Shown: in pieces, positions 1 through 6,415 of the stretch | Numbering within the stretch: the stretch's first letter is position 1 | Layout: each line of letters begins with the position of its first letter | Assembly: GCA_020725315.1 (NCBI GenBank) | Contig: DYFG01000079.1 | Coordinates: forward strand, 1-7,631 | Source of the DNA: Nitrosotalea sp. | GTDB taxonomy: Archaea; Halobacteriota; Syntropharchaeia; Alkanophagales; Methanospirareceae | Length of the DNA stretch: 7,631 nucleotides | Direction of reading: 5' to 3' | Program-made: the position numbers and the translations under genes | The notes under the pieces: model-generated | The model's database searches: none | Told to the model about the DNA's origin: nothing | The model's input: only the letters and a program-made list of their open reading frames with translations

Positions 1-501
1 TCAATCGCTCATGCCAATCGCCATCAAATATCCTCGCGCACGTTCGGTTTTTGGATATCGCTCGACGAGTTTCCAAAAATCGGGTCCATGTCGTGGCACT
101 TTCAGGTGAGCAAGCTCATGCACCACGACATAATCATGAACAAAGTTCGGCATGGTTAGCAGGCGGTCTGAAATTCGGACAGTCCTGTTTTTTGTATTAC
201 AGATCCCGAAGGTGCGGGCATTCTGTTCCGTCGTATAACCCATCTGGTTCCAGGAGAGTTCACCGGCAAAGTACCGTTTGTTGAGTTCCTGAGCACGTTG
301 TTTCAGCTCTTCAACCGCATTCTGAGCTTTAAGTTCTTTTTTGCGCCGCAACGACTCGAACCGCTTCTTCGCCCACTGCACATATTTCGCTTCCTCATCC
401 TCTGCGAGCCCGGCTGGAAGATATAAGTGGATTATACCGCCCACTTCTCGTGCACTTATCGTTTTCTTCCTCCTCCGGCTACGAATGATCTTAACATCCA
501 T
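1..501 (-). CDS. YgjP/DUF45-type (SprT-like) zinc metallopeptidase
   Basis: A predicted zinc-dependent metallopeptidase of the YgjP/DUF45 family (M48-like gluzincin fold); the substrate is unknown and the protein is probably cytoplasmic, since no signal peptide or membrane segment is visible. With the ATG at 501 it has 166 residues, typical for the family. The N-terminus has the usual basic beta-strand start (IIRSRRRKKTISAREV), followed by a charged helical stretch at about residues 38-75. The active site is VVHELAHLKVPRHGPDFW: H128 and H132 of HExxH bind zinc, E129 is catalytic, and H138 is the likely third ligand. The stop codon is at the first bases of the window, so the gene is complete. 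An in-frame GTG at 531 would give 10 more residues and a 17-nt overlap with trmO; I prefer ATG 501 because homologues begin near that motif, but neither start has a clear Shine-Dalgarno. It follows trmO by 13 nt, so co-transcription is likely. Confidence 0.85.
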   Translation of the reverse strand: MDVKIIRSRRRKKTISAREVGGIIHLYLPAGLAEDEEAKYVQWAKKRFESLRRKKELKAQNAVEELKQRAQELNKRYFAGELSWNQMGYTTEQNARTFGICNTKNRTVRISDRLLTMPNFVHDYVVVHELAHLKVPRHGPDFWKLVERYPKTERARGYLMAIGMSD

Positions 502-514
502 CTTTTCTAAACCA

Positions 515-931
515 TCACGTTTTAGGGCCACGAAGCGCCCACTCAGGGACTACTGCCTCTAAAAAAGCATCTGCTCTTGGGGTATAGGGCTTGATGTCAA
601 TTACCGGAGAGCCTTCAAAAGCATCAAGTCCTCTCACCACTAAGATATTTCCTTCCATTTTCACCAGTTCAACTACACATAATCCAACTGGATTCGGTCT
701 ACTCGGGCTCCTGGAGGCGAAGACACCCACTTCTGGCGCTCCCGGATGCCGCCGTGGAACTACTTTGAGCACTCTTCGCTCCGCTTCTTCTTCTCGTAAA
801 TGAAACCAGTAGAGAATGATAAGATGCGAGAACGTATTCAACCCTTTCAATCCTTCACCAAATTCATCGAAGATCCTTACGATCGATATTTCGCCTTCTA
901 CCCGCTCCACAACGCCGATAAACCGTAACAT
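515..931 (-). CDS. trmO: tRNA (N6-threonylcarbamoyladenosine 37)-N6-methyltransferase, TrmO/TsaA family
   Basis: A TrmO (YaeB/TsaA, UPF0066) family protein. Characterised members use S-adenosylmethionine to N6-methylate t6A37 in tRNA-Thr; here the tRNA target is inferred. It has 138 residues, the compact single-domain form; the E. coli enzyme is about 100 residues longer at its C-terminus. Family motifs appear in order: GLNTFSHLIILYWFH at about 30-44, HPGAPEVGVFASRSPSRPNP at about 62-81, and GLDAFEGSPVIDIKPYTP at 101-118. Its ATG directly abuts the TAA of the upstream methanogenesis-marker gene (0 nt), so translation is probably coupled; the only ribosome-binding candidate is the weak AGG that also forms the last sense codon of that gene. 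The metallopeptidase gene follows on the same strand. Confidence 0.9.
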   Translation of the reverse strand: MLRFIGVVERVEGEISIVRIFDEFGEGLKGLNTFSHLIILYWFHLREEEAERRVLKVVPRRHPGAPEVGVFASRSPSRPNPVGLCVVELVKMEGNILVVRGLDAFEGSPVIDIKPYTPRADAFLEAVVPEWALRGPKT

Positions 932-2188
932 TTACCTGAAAGACGAAGAGAGCAGTGCTCCACCAATCGCCCCTATATACTGCGGGTAACGTGGCACGAT
1001 TACATCAAATCCCAGCACATCGCTCATCGCTACCGGCACACCCTCAATCAACGCAGTGCCGCCAACCTCTATTGCAGGCTGTCTGAGGTCAATCTCCTGT
1101 AACAATTGCTCTTTTACCTGTTCTACTACCGAGTAACACGCTGCGGCTGCAATATCTTCCTTCCTCTCTCCGCTTGACAGGGCTGCTACGAGATCCTGGA
1201 TACCAAAAACGATGCAATAGCTGTCTGTCTTTATTTTATGCGGGTCGCCTCCCAGAGCTAACTCACCCATCTCGATCACATCTACACCTAATCTACGCGC
1301 GGTCATCTCCAGAAACCTTCCTGAGGCACCAGCGCATATCCCGCCCATCGTGAAGTTATCAGGAATGCCATCATGTGCGGTTATTATCTTGTTGTCCATA
1401 CCACCGATGTCAATTATCATTGCTTCACCCTTCTCTATCCCTGCGAGATACATCGCCGCCTTAGAATTTACGGTCAGCTCTTCTTGCACCAAATCCGCTT
1501 TGAAATGCCCACCGGTCGTATGTCGACCGTAACCGGTGGCACCTAACGCTTCTATCTCACTCCTCTTCACGCCCGCAAGTTCCAGCGCTTCGGCAAAGAC
1601 TTTCTCCGCCGTTTTTACCACATCCCCCGTTGGTGTCCATCTCGCCCCTAACACCTCGTTATCCTGCATTATCGCTGCTTTTGTGGTTGTTGAGCCCGAA
1701 TCGATGCCTGCAGTAAGCCCCTCTTGCACCTTCCGCTCCAATATCCATCTCCTCTTCACTATGGTAACCAGCGCTTCCATCCTCGTCAACAATTCGCCCG
1801 CTCTCGTCCTTTCTGAAAAGGGATACATAACAATGGGCAAGTTTGTATTCTCCTGTATTATTCGCCTGAGTTCTGACCGTATAACCGCTCCTCGTGAACA
1901 TTTGAAGCAGCCAGCTAGGAATACCGCGTCAGCATCACTTACCCCTTCAGCAACCGCGTAGCCTCTTGCCAACGCTACACTTAATCCAAGGTGCTTCTTC
2001 AGATCATATCCAAATTCGTCCACCTTCTTTGCCACGTAGTCCAGGTCAACCTCGGGCAGAACGAGTTCTGCACCCACTGCATCCGCAGCTCGCTCTATCT
2101 CATGCTGCACGTCTCCATAGAGGGTGCCGCACGAAACTTGTGCTATTCTTATCCTCTCCCCTCCTTCGGACTTCTTCCGTTTTCCCAT
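932..2188 (-). CDS. Methanogenesis marker protein 15 (BadF/BadG/HgdC-type ATPase)
   Basis: A 418-residue ASKHA-fold ATPase related to the 2-hydroxyglutaryl-CoA dehydratase activator, matching the family called methanogenesis marker protein 15. That family is essentially restricted to archaea with methyl-coenzyme M reductase; its exact role is unknown. The N-terminal domain (about 1-155) is not found in HgdC and carries SCGTLYGDVQHEIE (19-32), PEVDLDYV (45-52), a CFKC pair (C94, C97) and YPFSERTR (122-129). The ATPase part has phosphate-1 GIDSGSTTTKAAIM (161-174), GATGYGR (216-222), phosphate-2 IIDIGGMDNK (258-267), CAGASGRFLEMTARRLG from C285, and SYCIVFGIQDLVA with C325. C285 and C325 sit where the activator's [4Fe-4S] ligands lie at its dimer interface. 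By analogy it could drive ATP-dependent electron transfer or assembly of a redox partner; this is inference. It starts at ATG 2188 with no Shine-Dalgarno and a TATA-like tract about 30 nt upstream, suggesting a leaderless mRNA. Confidence 0.84.
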   Translation of the reverse strand: MGKRKKSEGGERIRIAQVSCGTLYGDVQHEIERAADAVGAELVLPEVDLDYVAKKVDEFGYDLKKHLGLSVALARGYAVAEGVSDADAVFLAGCFKCSRGAVIRSELRRIIQENTNLPIVMYPFSERTRAGELLTRMEALVTIVKRRWILERKVQEGLTAGIDSGSTTTKAAIMQDNEVLGARWTPTGDVVKTAEKVFAEALELAGVKRSEIEALGATGYGRHTTGGHFKADLVQEELTVNSKAAMYLAGIEKGEAMIIDIGGMDNKIITAHDGIPDNFTMGGICAGASGRFLEMTARRLGVDVIEMGELALGGDPHKIKTDSYCIVFGIQDLVAALSSGERKEDIAAAACYSVVEQVKEQLLQEIDLRQPAIEVGGTALIEGVPVAMSDVLGFDVIVPRYPQYIGAIGGALLSSSFR

Positions 2189-2239
2189 TATTTTTAAAAT
2201 AGTATACCCGGATTTTTAATTAAACATGTCTACCCACAA
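2189..2239 (-). promoter_or_regulatory. Probable leaderless promoter of the methanogenesis-marker-15 gene
   Basis: This 51-bp gap between the carS stop and the next start is strongly AT-rich. On the minus strand a TTTAATTAAAAAT tract (about 2214-2226) lies 26-38 nt ahead of ATG 2188, the distance expected of an archaeal TATA box when transcription starts at or next to the start codon. A second AT tract (TATTTTAAAAATA) touches the ATG, and no GGAGG/GGTG-like site is present. The promoter reading is inference from spacing and composition. The tract could also help end transcripts arriving from carS. Confidence 0.45.
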
Positions 2240-2791
2240 TCACCACGGGAACCCCTTCTTCCCTATCTTAAAGCCGATGTAATTTGTAAAAAGGTGGAGC
2301 ACCGGAGTGAGAATAATAACCGCCAGGATTATCTCCACTGAAAAGGTCGCAATAAACCACGCTCGTGCACCCAGGAACAGAAGCAGCCAGGCGCCACCCA
2401 CAAAGTCCAGTTGATCCACCAGAGGTAAAGATGCACCTCTTTTTAGCCCTAATCTCCTTTTCATGAAACTCCCAAGTAGGTCTCCAATCATTGCACCCGC
2501 CGATAAGCAAAATAACGTCACTAAAAAGAAGGGAAAGATGCCGAAGGAAGGAGTTATCGTTATATAGCCGCTCAAAACCAGATGTTGAACGATGCCAAAG
2601 AGGAACCCGCACGAAAAGCCTTTTAAGAGACCTTCATACGTCTTACCATCACCCAGCAACCTGTTCTTGCCCCAATAAATACCTCTATCTATGGGGGTTT
2701 TACCACCAAAAAATGCAGCACTTGCATTCGTTATGTACGCGGGCAGCATCAGCCAGAGTGCAGCAATGATGGTAGGTATAAGAGCGCTCAT
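2240..2791 (-). CDS. carS: CDP-archaeol synthase (CTP:2,3-di-O-geranylgeranylglyceryl phosphate cytidylyltransferase)
   Basis: CarS activates the archaeal lipid precursor 2,3-di-O-geranylgeranylglyceryl phosphate with CTP, giving CDP-archaeol and pyrophosphate, the step before polar head groups are attached. It is an integral membrane enzyme (DUF46/CarS, related to CdsA). The 183 residues show about five hydrophobic segments, near 3-24, 58-78, 84-104, 128-149 and 151-172. Between them lie the conserved polar motifs: NRLLGDGKTYEGLLKG (43-58), and GDLLGSFMKRRLGLKRGASL (103-122) leading into PLVDQLDFVGG, which carry the Mg/CTP-binding residues. Length matches the family. The ATG lies 1 nt after the pyrC TAA, so the two are almost certainly translated from one mRNA. 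This gene is a strong archaeal marker because bacteria use the different CdsA enzyme. Confidence 0.94.
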   Translation of the reverse strand: MSALIPTIIAALWLMLPAYITNASAAFFGGKTPIDRGIYWGKNRLLGDGKTYEGLLKGFSCGFLFGIVQHLVLSGYITITPSFGIFPFFLVTLFCLSAGAMIGDLLGSFMKRRLGLKRGASLPLVDQLDFVGGAWLLLFLGARAWFIATFSVEIILAVIILTPVLHLFTNYIGFKIGKKGFPW

Positions 2792-2792
2792 C

Positions 2793-4124
2793 TTAGTGTT
2801 TAGAATTTATGCCACAAGATATTGAGCAATTACGTACTTCGTCATAATCAGTCATCACGACACCATTACAAATGGTGTGCCTAACCGCTCCAGGAAATTC
2901 ATAACCCTCAAAGGGCGACCAGCCACACTTTGTATATAAGTGTTCGTTGCTGATTTTTACTCGCTTCTGCATATCTAATATCGTCAAATGTGCCCGCTTT
3001 CCTACTTCTATACGACCCCGATCGTGCAATCCCAAGAATAGAGCGGGATTATATGAGCACACTTTTGCTATAAGCGTCGGATGTACGTCATTAGAGGCAA
3101 TCAACCAGGACACGAAATTACCATACGTGTCTAAATTAGGGACACCAGCAGGCGCCTCTAAAATATCACCTGCTTTCTCCTCCTTCGTATGCGGTGCATG
3201 ATCAGAGACAAAAAAATCTATTCCGCCTTCTTTAAATGCGGCCAGCAAGCGTTGCCTATTCTCTTCTCTTCTCAAAGGGGGGTTCGTCTTTAAAAACGCC
3301 TTCTTAGCCAATACATCATTCTTGCTAAAGAAGAGATGATGGGGTGTGACTTCACAGTGAACGTTTTTATACCCCTTTATAATCCTCAGGGTATCGTAAA
3401 CAGACACATGTGCTATATTGATCTCAGCGCCTAAGCCCACCGCGGAGGATAAAACGTTCTTGACCGCCGACAATTCCGCTTCATCAGGTCTCAGCGCTGA
3501 ATAGATTTCCAGACCTTTTTTTTCTTCCCCCTTCACGCTTAATTCCTCTCTCCTCTTTTCTATAATTCTCTGGTCTTCACAATGAATGATGGCAGGTTTA
3601 GAAGCCGCTTCTACCGCCTTCATTGCCCTGGGTAAAGTCTCCTCACTTATATACAACCCGCCAGTCTCTGCAAGGTATATTTTATACGCGACAACATCTT
3701 GTTGCATATCTCCAAGTGCATTTAGATTGTATTCCGTTACACCGCCACAGAAAAGGAGATCAATCAAGCCTTTCGACTCTCTCTGTGCGAGTTCCTTCTT
3801 TCTTCTTATCCGGTCTGAATTTATGCCGGGCAAAGGAGTATTTGGCATGTCAACAACCGTCGTTATACCTCCGTGAAGTGCAGCCTCGGTGCCGGACTTG
3901 AAATCCTCCTTATAGTCCCATCTATGACTGCTATCTTCCCTTAAATGCGCGTGTATATCAATGAACCCGGGGAAGATTAACCATCTGAGCGCTTCTATCT
4001 TTCGCTCGCCCCTTAAACCATGCTTCTTTAGTTCTGTAATATACCCCTCATCAATGGCTATCTGGGCGTCTTCTATCCGTTCTGGATTTACAATTTTACC
4101 CTCAACAATCAGCTCATGCAGCAT
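2793..4124 (-). CDS. pyrC: Dihydroorotase
   Basis: Dihydroorotase catalyses reversible cyclisation of N-carbamoyl-L-aspartate to dihydroorotate, step three of de novo UMP synthesis; a cytosolic amidohydrolase-fold metalloenzyme. From ATG 4124 it has 443 residues, normal for the long microbial type. Visible metal and active-site residues: H58 and H60 in DIHAHLRE, K148 in YKIYLAE (the likely carboxylated bridging lysine), H181 in IIHCED, H239 in IAHVS, PHH (261-263), and D308 in SDHAPH. The loop APAGVPNLDTYGNF (325-338) is also typical. An upstream in-frame GTG/TTG/ATG region would add about 34 residues, but that stretch reads back through the promoter and into lsm on the other strand and looks non-coding. 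The C-terminal tail NCSISCGINSKH carries two cysteines and does not resemble the usual end of the family; its meaning is unknown. The gene leads the minus-strand cluster. Confidence 0.93.
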   Translation of the reverse strand: MLHELIVEGKIVNPERIEDAQIAIDEGYITELKKHGLRGERKIEALRWLIFPGFIDIHAHLREDSSHRWDYKEDFKSGTEAALHGGITTVVDMPNTPLPGINSDRIRRKKELAQRESKGLIDLLFCGGVTEYNLNALGDMQQDVVAYKIYLAETGGLYISEETLPRAMKAVEAASKPAIIHCEDQRIIEKRREELSVKGEEKKGLEIYSALRPDEAELSAVKNVLSSAVGLGAEINIAHVSVYDTLRIIKGYKNVHCEVTPHHLFFSKNDVLAKKAFLKTNPPLRREENRQRLLAAFKEGGIDFFVSDHAPHTKEEKAGDILEAPAGVPNLDTYGNFVSWLIASNDVHPTLIAKVCSYNPALFLGLHDRGRIEVGKRAHLTILDMQKRVKISNEHLYTKCGWSPFEGYEFPGAVRHTICNGVVMTDYDEVRNCSISCGINSKH

Positions 4125-4178
4125 TCTTTTAAATAATGAAAACAAAGTGAAATAGTAAAAGCTAAGGGAGATGAGGAT
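4125..4178. promoter_or_regulatory. Divergent promoter region between pyrC and lsm
   Basis: This 54-bp AT-rich region separates the divergent starts. On the plus strand TTTTAAATAATG (4127-4138) is a good archaeal TATA candidate; initiation about 26 nt downstream would give lsm a leader of about 20 nt containing the Shine-Dalgarno GGGAG (4166-4170), 8 nt before ATG 4179. On the minus strand pyrC has no Shine-Dalgarno; TTTTACTATT (4151-4160) lies 27-36 nt ahead of ATG 4124, consistent with a leaderless transcript. Two promoters in 54 bp implies that each overlaps the other's initiation zone. The sites are inferred from composition and spacing. Confidence 0.5.
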
Positions 4179-4403
4179 ATGTTCCCGAACAAAAGAGTTC
4201 AAAGTCTGGTGGGGAGAAAGATACACGTGGAGATGAAGGGTGAGCAGTGCGTGCTGGAAGGAATACTGACATCGGTGGATGACTATTTGAATCTACATCT
4301 GACCGGGGCGAGCGAGATATTGAATGGGGAAAGGAAGAGATTGCTTGGCTCGGTAATACTTCGAGGAAATAATGTGGTCCTTATAAATCCACTGAAGGAA
4401 TGA
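4179..4403 (+). CDS. Archaeal Sm-like (Lsm/SmAP) RNA-binding protein
   Basis: A small Sm-fold protein expected to form a heptameric or hexameric ring that binds U-rich RNA, taking part in RNA processing or turnover. At 74 residues it is about the normal size of an archaeal SmAP. The Sm1 motif spans about residues 8-41 (SLVGRKIHVEMKG, then LTSVDDYLNLHL with D34/D35 and N38). Sm2 is LGSVILRGNNVVLI (57-70), whose R62-G63-N64 is the usual RNA-binding loop. A clear Shine-Dalgarno (GGGAG at 4166-4170) and a TATA candidate support ATG 4179. The stop overlaps the next start as ATGA, so it is coupled to proC. In many euryarchaea lsm precedes the ribosomal protein L37e gene; here it precedes proC instead. 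Confidence 0.92.
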   Translation: MFPNKRVQSLVGRKIHVEMKGEQCVLEGILTSVDDYLNLHLTGASEILNGERKRLLGSVILRGNNVVLINPLKE

Positions 4404-5275
4404 ATGAGAGAACCGTTACGGGGAAGAAGATAGGCATTATCGGCATAGGTAACATAGGGAGATCTCTTCTTCAAGGGCTATTGGCTGTAGAAATGGGCAG
4501 GCTGGGCGGGGAAGTATTTATAAGTGATGTAAAGAAAGAGAACCTCCAATATTTTGAACCAGAATCAAGAGTTGTGGTATGCGAGGATAACAAAGAGGTT
4601 GCGGAGAAATCGGACGTGATAATTTTGGCAGTTAAGCCACATGATGTGCGAGGGGTAGTTGAAGAGATTGCACCTTGTGTGAACGAGGAGAAAATGGTCG
4701 TCTCGGTGGCTGCCGGCGTGCCAACGAGGGTGATAGAGAGATATCTTGGTAAAGGTAAGAAGGTCATTCGGGTGATGCCGAATATCGGGGCGCGTGTCCG
4801 CGAATCGGTAACGGCGATTTGTACAGGCGAATTTGCGGGCGAGGAGGATGAAGCGATAGCAAGTGAGATTTTAGGCGCTATCGGTGATGTTTATAGCGTA
4901 AAGGAGAGTGATATGGATGTTATTACGGGATTAAGTGGCAGTGGCGTCGCTTTCTTTGCGGCGATGATCGAAGCAATGGCAGATGGGGGGGTTTATGAGG
5001 GTTTGCCACATGATTTAGCGCTCGAGATCTCTGCCAAAACCGCACTTGGGGCGGCGATAATGATTCTTGCAGGAGATAAGCCATCTTCGATAGAAGAAAT
5101 GACTGCTTCTCCCGGAGGGACGACCATGAGAGGTCTCTATGCGATGGAAGCGAGAGGTATCAAGGCGGCGATAATGGAAGCGGTCATTGAAGCGACAAAG
5201 CGTGCACGGGAAATATCTGAGCAGCTCATGAAAAATGCAAAACGAGATGTGCAATCCGGCACCGATGAAGGATGA
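4400..5275 (+). CDS. proC: Pyrroline-5-carboxylate reductase
   Basis: ProC reduces 1-pyrroline-5-carboxylate to L-proline with NAD(P)H, the last step of proline synthesis; cytosolic. The 291-residue protein shows the N-terminal Rossmann motif GIIGIGNIG (12-20), ILAVKPHDV (75-83), KVIRVMPNIGA (121-131), GLSGSGVAFF (177-186), the helical dimerisation domain with SAKTALGAA (211-219), and the signature TASPGGTTMRGL (235-246). The family's SGSGPAY is here SGSGVAF, a conservative departure. Length exceeds the common 265-280 residues because of a short polar N-terminal lead and a C-terminal tail (about 272-291) that overlaps the next gene. The ATG at 4400 overlaps the lsm stop in an ATGA junction, so it depends on translation of lsm. 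A run of seven G (4985-4991) encodes the conserved Gly-Gly-Val. Confidence 0.93.
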   Translation: MNERTVTGKKIGIIGIGNIGRSLLQGLLAVEMGRLGGEVFISDVKKENLQYFEPESRVVVCEDNKEVAEKSDVIILAVKPHDVRGVVEEIAPCVNEEKMVVSVAAGVPTRVIERYLGKGKKVIRVMPNIGARVRESVTAICTGEFAGEEDEAIASEILGAIGDVYSVKESDMDVITGLSGSGVAFFAAMIEAMADGGVYEGLPHDLALEISAKTALGAAIMILAGDKPSSIEEMTASPGGTTMRGLYAMEARGIKAAIMEAVIEATKRAREISEQLMKNAKRDVQSGTDEG

Positions 5276-6245
5276 TTTAATCGCCCGGGTATTGGAAATA
5301 TTGAAGGAAGCAGGATTTATCGTATCACGGAGATGCGAGGCGCGAAGTTTTGATCTCGCAGCGAGGAGAATCGAACTCACCTTGTTGGCAAAGATCATGC
5401 GTAACATAGATGGAATGAGCGAGGAGATAGCGAAGAGTATAAAGCGTGCAGCATTCTGCTTGCTTGCTTCTCCTATCGTGGTGGGGGAGAGAACGGGTAC
5501 TTCGTTTCTGGAAGATGATGTAGTATATCATAGATATGGTATCCCTGCCTTAAACACGCGTACACTCTACGATTATTTTGTTGAAGAAGTTCATCCATAC
5601 GTTTATTCAGCCACTGGGGGTCTGTATGTGAGTATAGATGGAGAAGCGATGAAGCTGGCACGGGAGAAGAAGGAATTATCCTTAGGCGACATTGCCTCTG
5701 AATTAGGTGTTTCGAGGAGGAGTGTGAGTAAGTACGAGGAAGGCAGAATGAGTACTACGATCGAGCTAGCACTGAAGCTCGAGGAGATTTTAGATACAAA
5801 GCTCATCGAGCCCTTAGAGGTCTTAAACACCGAATTTAAAACCCCATCTTCAGATATATTGAAGGCAGGAGTGGAAGAAGCGACCTCGGGCTTAGAGAAA
5901 GATATTTTGAGTATGATGGAAGAGATAGGATTTGAGATACTTACAACGGCTTATGCTCCTTTTAGCGCTGTTTCTTTTTCAGAGCCACCGTCAAGAGCGC
6001 GAAGCGAGGGTACGAAGATCCTTACCGGGATAAGCAGATATACAGACCGAATGGTAAAGAGAGCAAGAATAGTGAGCAGCTTATCGCAGGTTACAAGGAC
6101 GAGGTCGGTATTCGTCGTGAACGGGAATATCAAGCAGGTGCAAATAGATAATACCGTTTTGTTTGGGAAGGAGGAGTTGAAACGAATAAGGGACCCGGAA
6201 GAGTTCACCTGTGTGATGGAAGAGCGAGCGGAGGAGAGGGTGTGA
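5265..6245 (+). CDS. Archaeal putative HTH-type (Cro/CI-like) transcriptional regulator
   Basis: A member of the conserved archaeal family annotated as putative HTH-type transcriptional regulatory protein; regulon and ligand are unknown. From ATG 5265 it has 326 residues. The N-terminal domain (about 1-125) carries AKIMRNIDG (42-50), SPIVVGERTGTSFLEDDVVY (69-88) and YGIPALNTRTLYDYF (91-105), which are very characteristic of the family. A Cro/CI helix-turn-helix covers about 129-175 (LAREKKELSLGDIASELGVS, then RRSVSKYEEGR). The C-terminal domain (about 205-316) includes FEILTTAYAPFSAVSF. An ATG at 5235 would add ten residues (MQNEMCNPAP) that do not look like the family; starting at 5265 gives an 11-nt overlap with proC, consistent with coupling. 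Neither has a strong Shine-Dalgarno. It is the third gene of the lsm-proC operon. Confidence 0.87.
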   Translation: MKDDLIARVLEILKEAGFIVSRRCEARSFDLAARRIELTLLAKIMRNIDGMSEEIAKSIKRAAFCLLASPIVVGERTGTSFLEDDVVYHRYGIPALNTRTLYDYFVEEVHPYVYSATGGLYVSIDGEAMKLAREKKELSLGDIASELGVSRRSVSKYEEGRMSTTIELALKLEEILDTKLIEPLEVLNTEFKTPSSDILKAGVEEATSGLEKDILSMMEEIGFEILTTAYAPFSAVSFSEPPSRARSEGTKILTGISRYTDRMVKRARIVSSLSQVTRTRSVFVVNGNIKQVQIDNTVLFGKEELKRIRDPEEFTCVMEERAEERV

Positions 6246-6259
6246 GAACGCTGCCTTTT

Positions 6260-6392
6260 ATTAACCACAAGATTACACATAAGCCCTTTCAGGGCTTGCG
6301 GGTAAACCCTTACAGGGTTTTCGGGGTCGCGGGGTGGAACCCCGCATGGGGCAGAGCCCCATAATTTTCACGTGAAATCTCGTGGTTTTAAT
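6260..6392. repeat. MITE-like or structured-RNA element: four 7-bp/3-nt hairpins inside imperfect terminal inverted repeats
   Basis: This non-coding element fills most of the 170-bp gap between the HTH gene and purE. Its ends (6260-6278 and 6372-6392) are inverted repeats: 17 of 19 positions pair, with a 2-nt bulge. Between them lie four perfect hairpins, each with a 7-bp stem and 3-nt loop: 6281-6297 (AAGCCCT-TTC-AGGGCTT), 6304-6320 (AAACCCT-TAC-AGGGTTT), 6329-6345 (GCGGGGT-GGA-ACCCCGC) and 6346-6362 (ATGGGGC-AGA-GCCCCAT). A 12-bp palindrome TTTCACGTGAAA (6366-6377) overlaps the right arm. The whole could fold as a closed multi-branch structure on either strand. TTTTA occurs on both outer sides (6256-6260, 6386-6390), a weak target-duplication candidate. 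It may be a mobile non-autonomous element, a REP-like repeat or a structured leader of purE; no second copy is in the window. Confidence 0.8.
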
Positions 6393-6397
6393 GGGAT

Positions 6398-6408
6398 GGA
6401 GGTGGTGA
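6398..6408 (+). promoter_or_regulatory. Shine-Dalgarno of purE
   Basis: GGAGGTGGTGA lies 7 nt ahead of the purE ATG at 6416 and is the strongest ribosome-binding site in the window. It begins only 6 nt after the end of the hairpin element, so that structure, if transcribed, would lie directly next to the purE initiation region. Confidence 0.75.
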
Positions 6409-6415
6409 AATAAAT

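Noticed and set aside
502..531. GTG start of the DUF45 peptidase
   Set aside because: It would overlap trmO by 17 nt and add residues not typical of the family; ATG 501 fits better, although no Shine-Dalgarno decides it.
1536..1961. Plus-strand 141-codon open frame
   Set aside because: It is the antisense of the conserved ATPase domain of the marker-15 gene and has low-complexity Ser/Ala content without recognisable motifs.
2268..2612. Minus-strand 114-codon open frame inside carS
   Set aside because: It overlaps carS in another frame, lacks domain-like content, and carS has full conserved motifs.
4125..4226. N-terminal extension of dihydroorotase by 34 residues
   Set aside because: The stretch covers the promoter region and the first codons of lsm on the other strand, is hydrophobic and unlike the family start; ATG 4124 begins the typical MLHELIVEGKIV strand.
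4985..4991. Run of seven G as a phase-variable site in proC
   Set aside because: It encodes the conserved Gly-Gly-Val of the ProC family, and the gene is intact, so the codons explain the run.
5235..5264. Upstream ATG of the HTH regulator
   Set aside because: The ten added residues do not resemble the family N-terminus and the overlap with proC would grow to 41 nt.
6281..6362. Rho-independent terminator for the HTH gene
   Set aside because: None of the four hairpins is followed by a T-run, archaea do not rely on such terminators, and four uniform hairpins exceed what a terminator needs.
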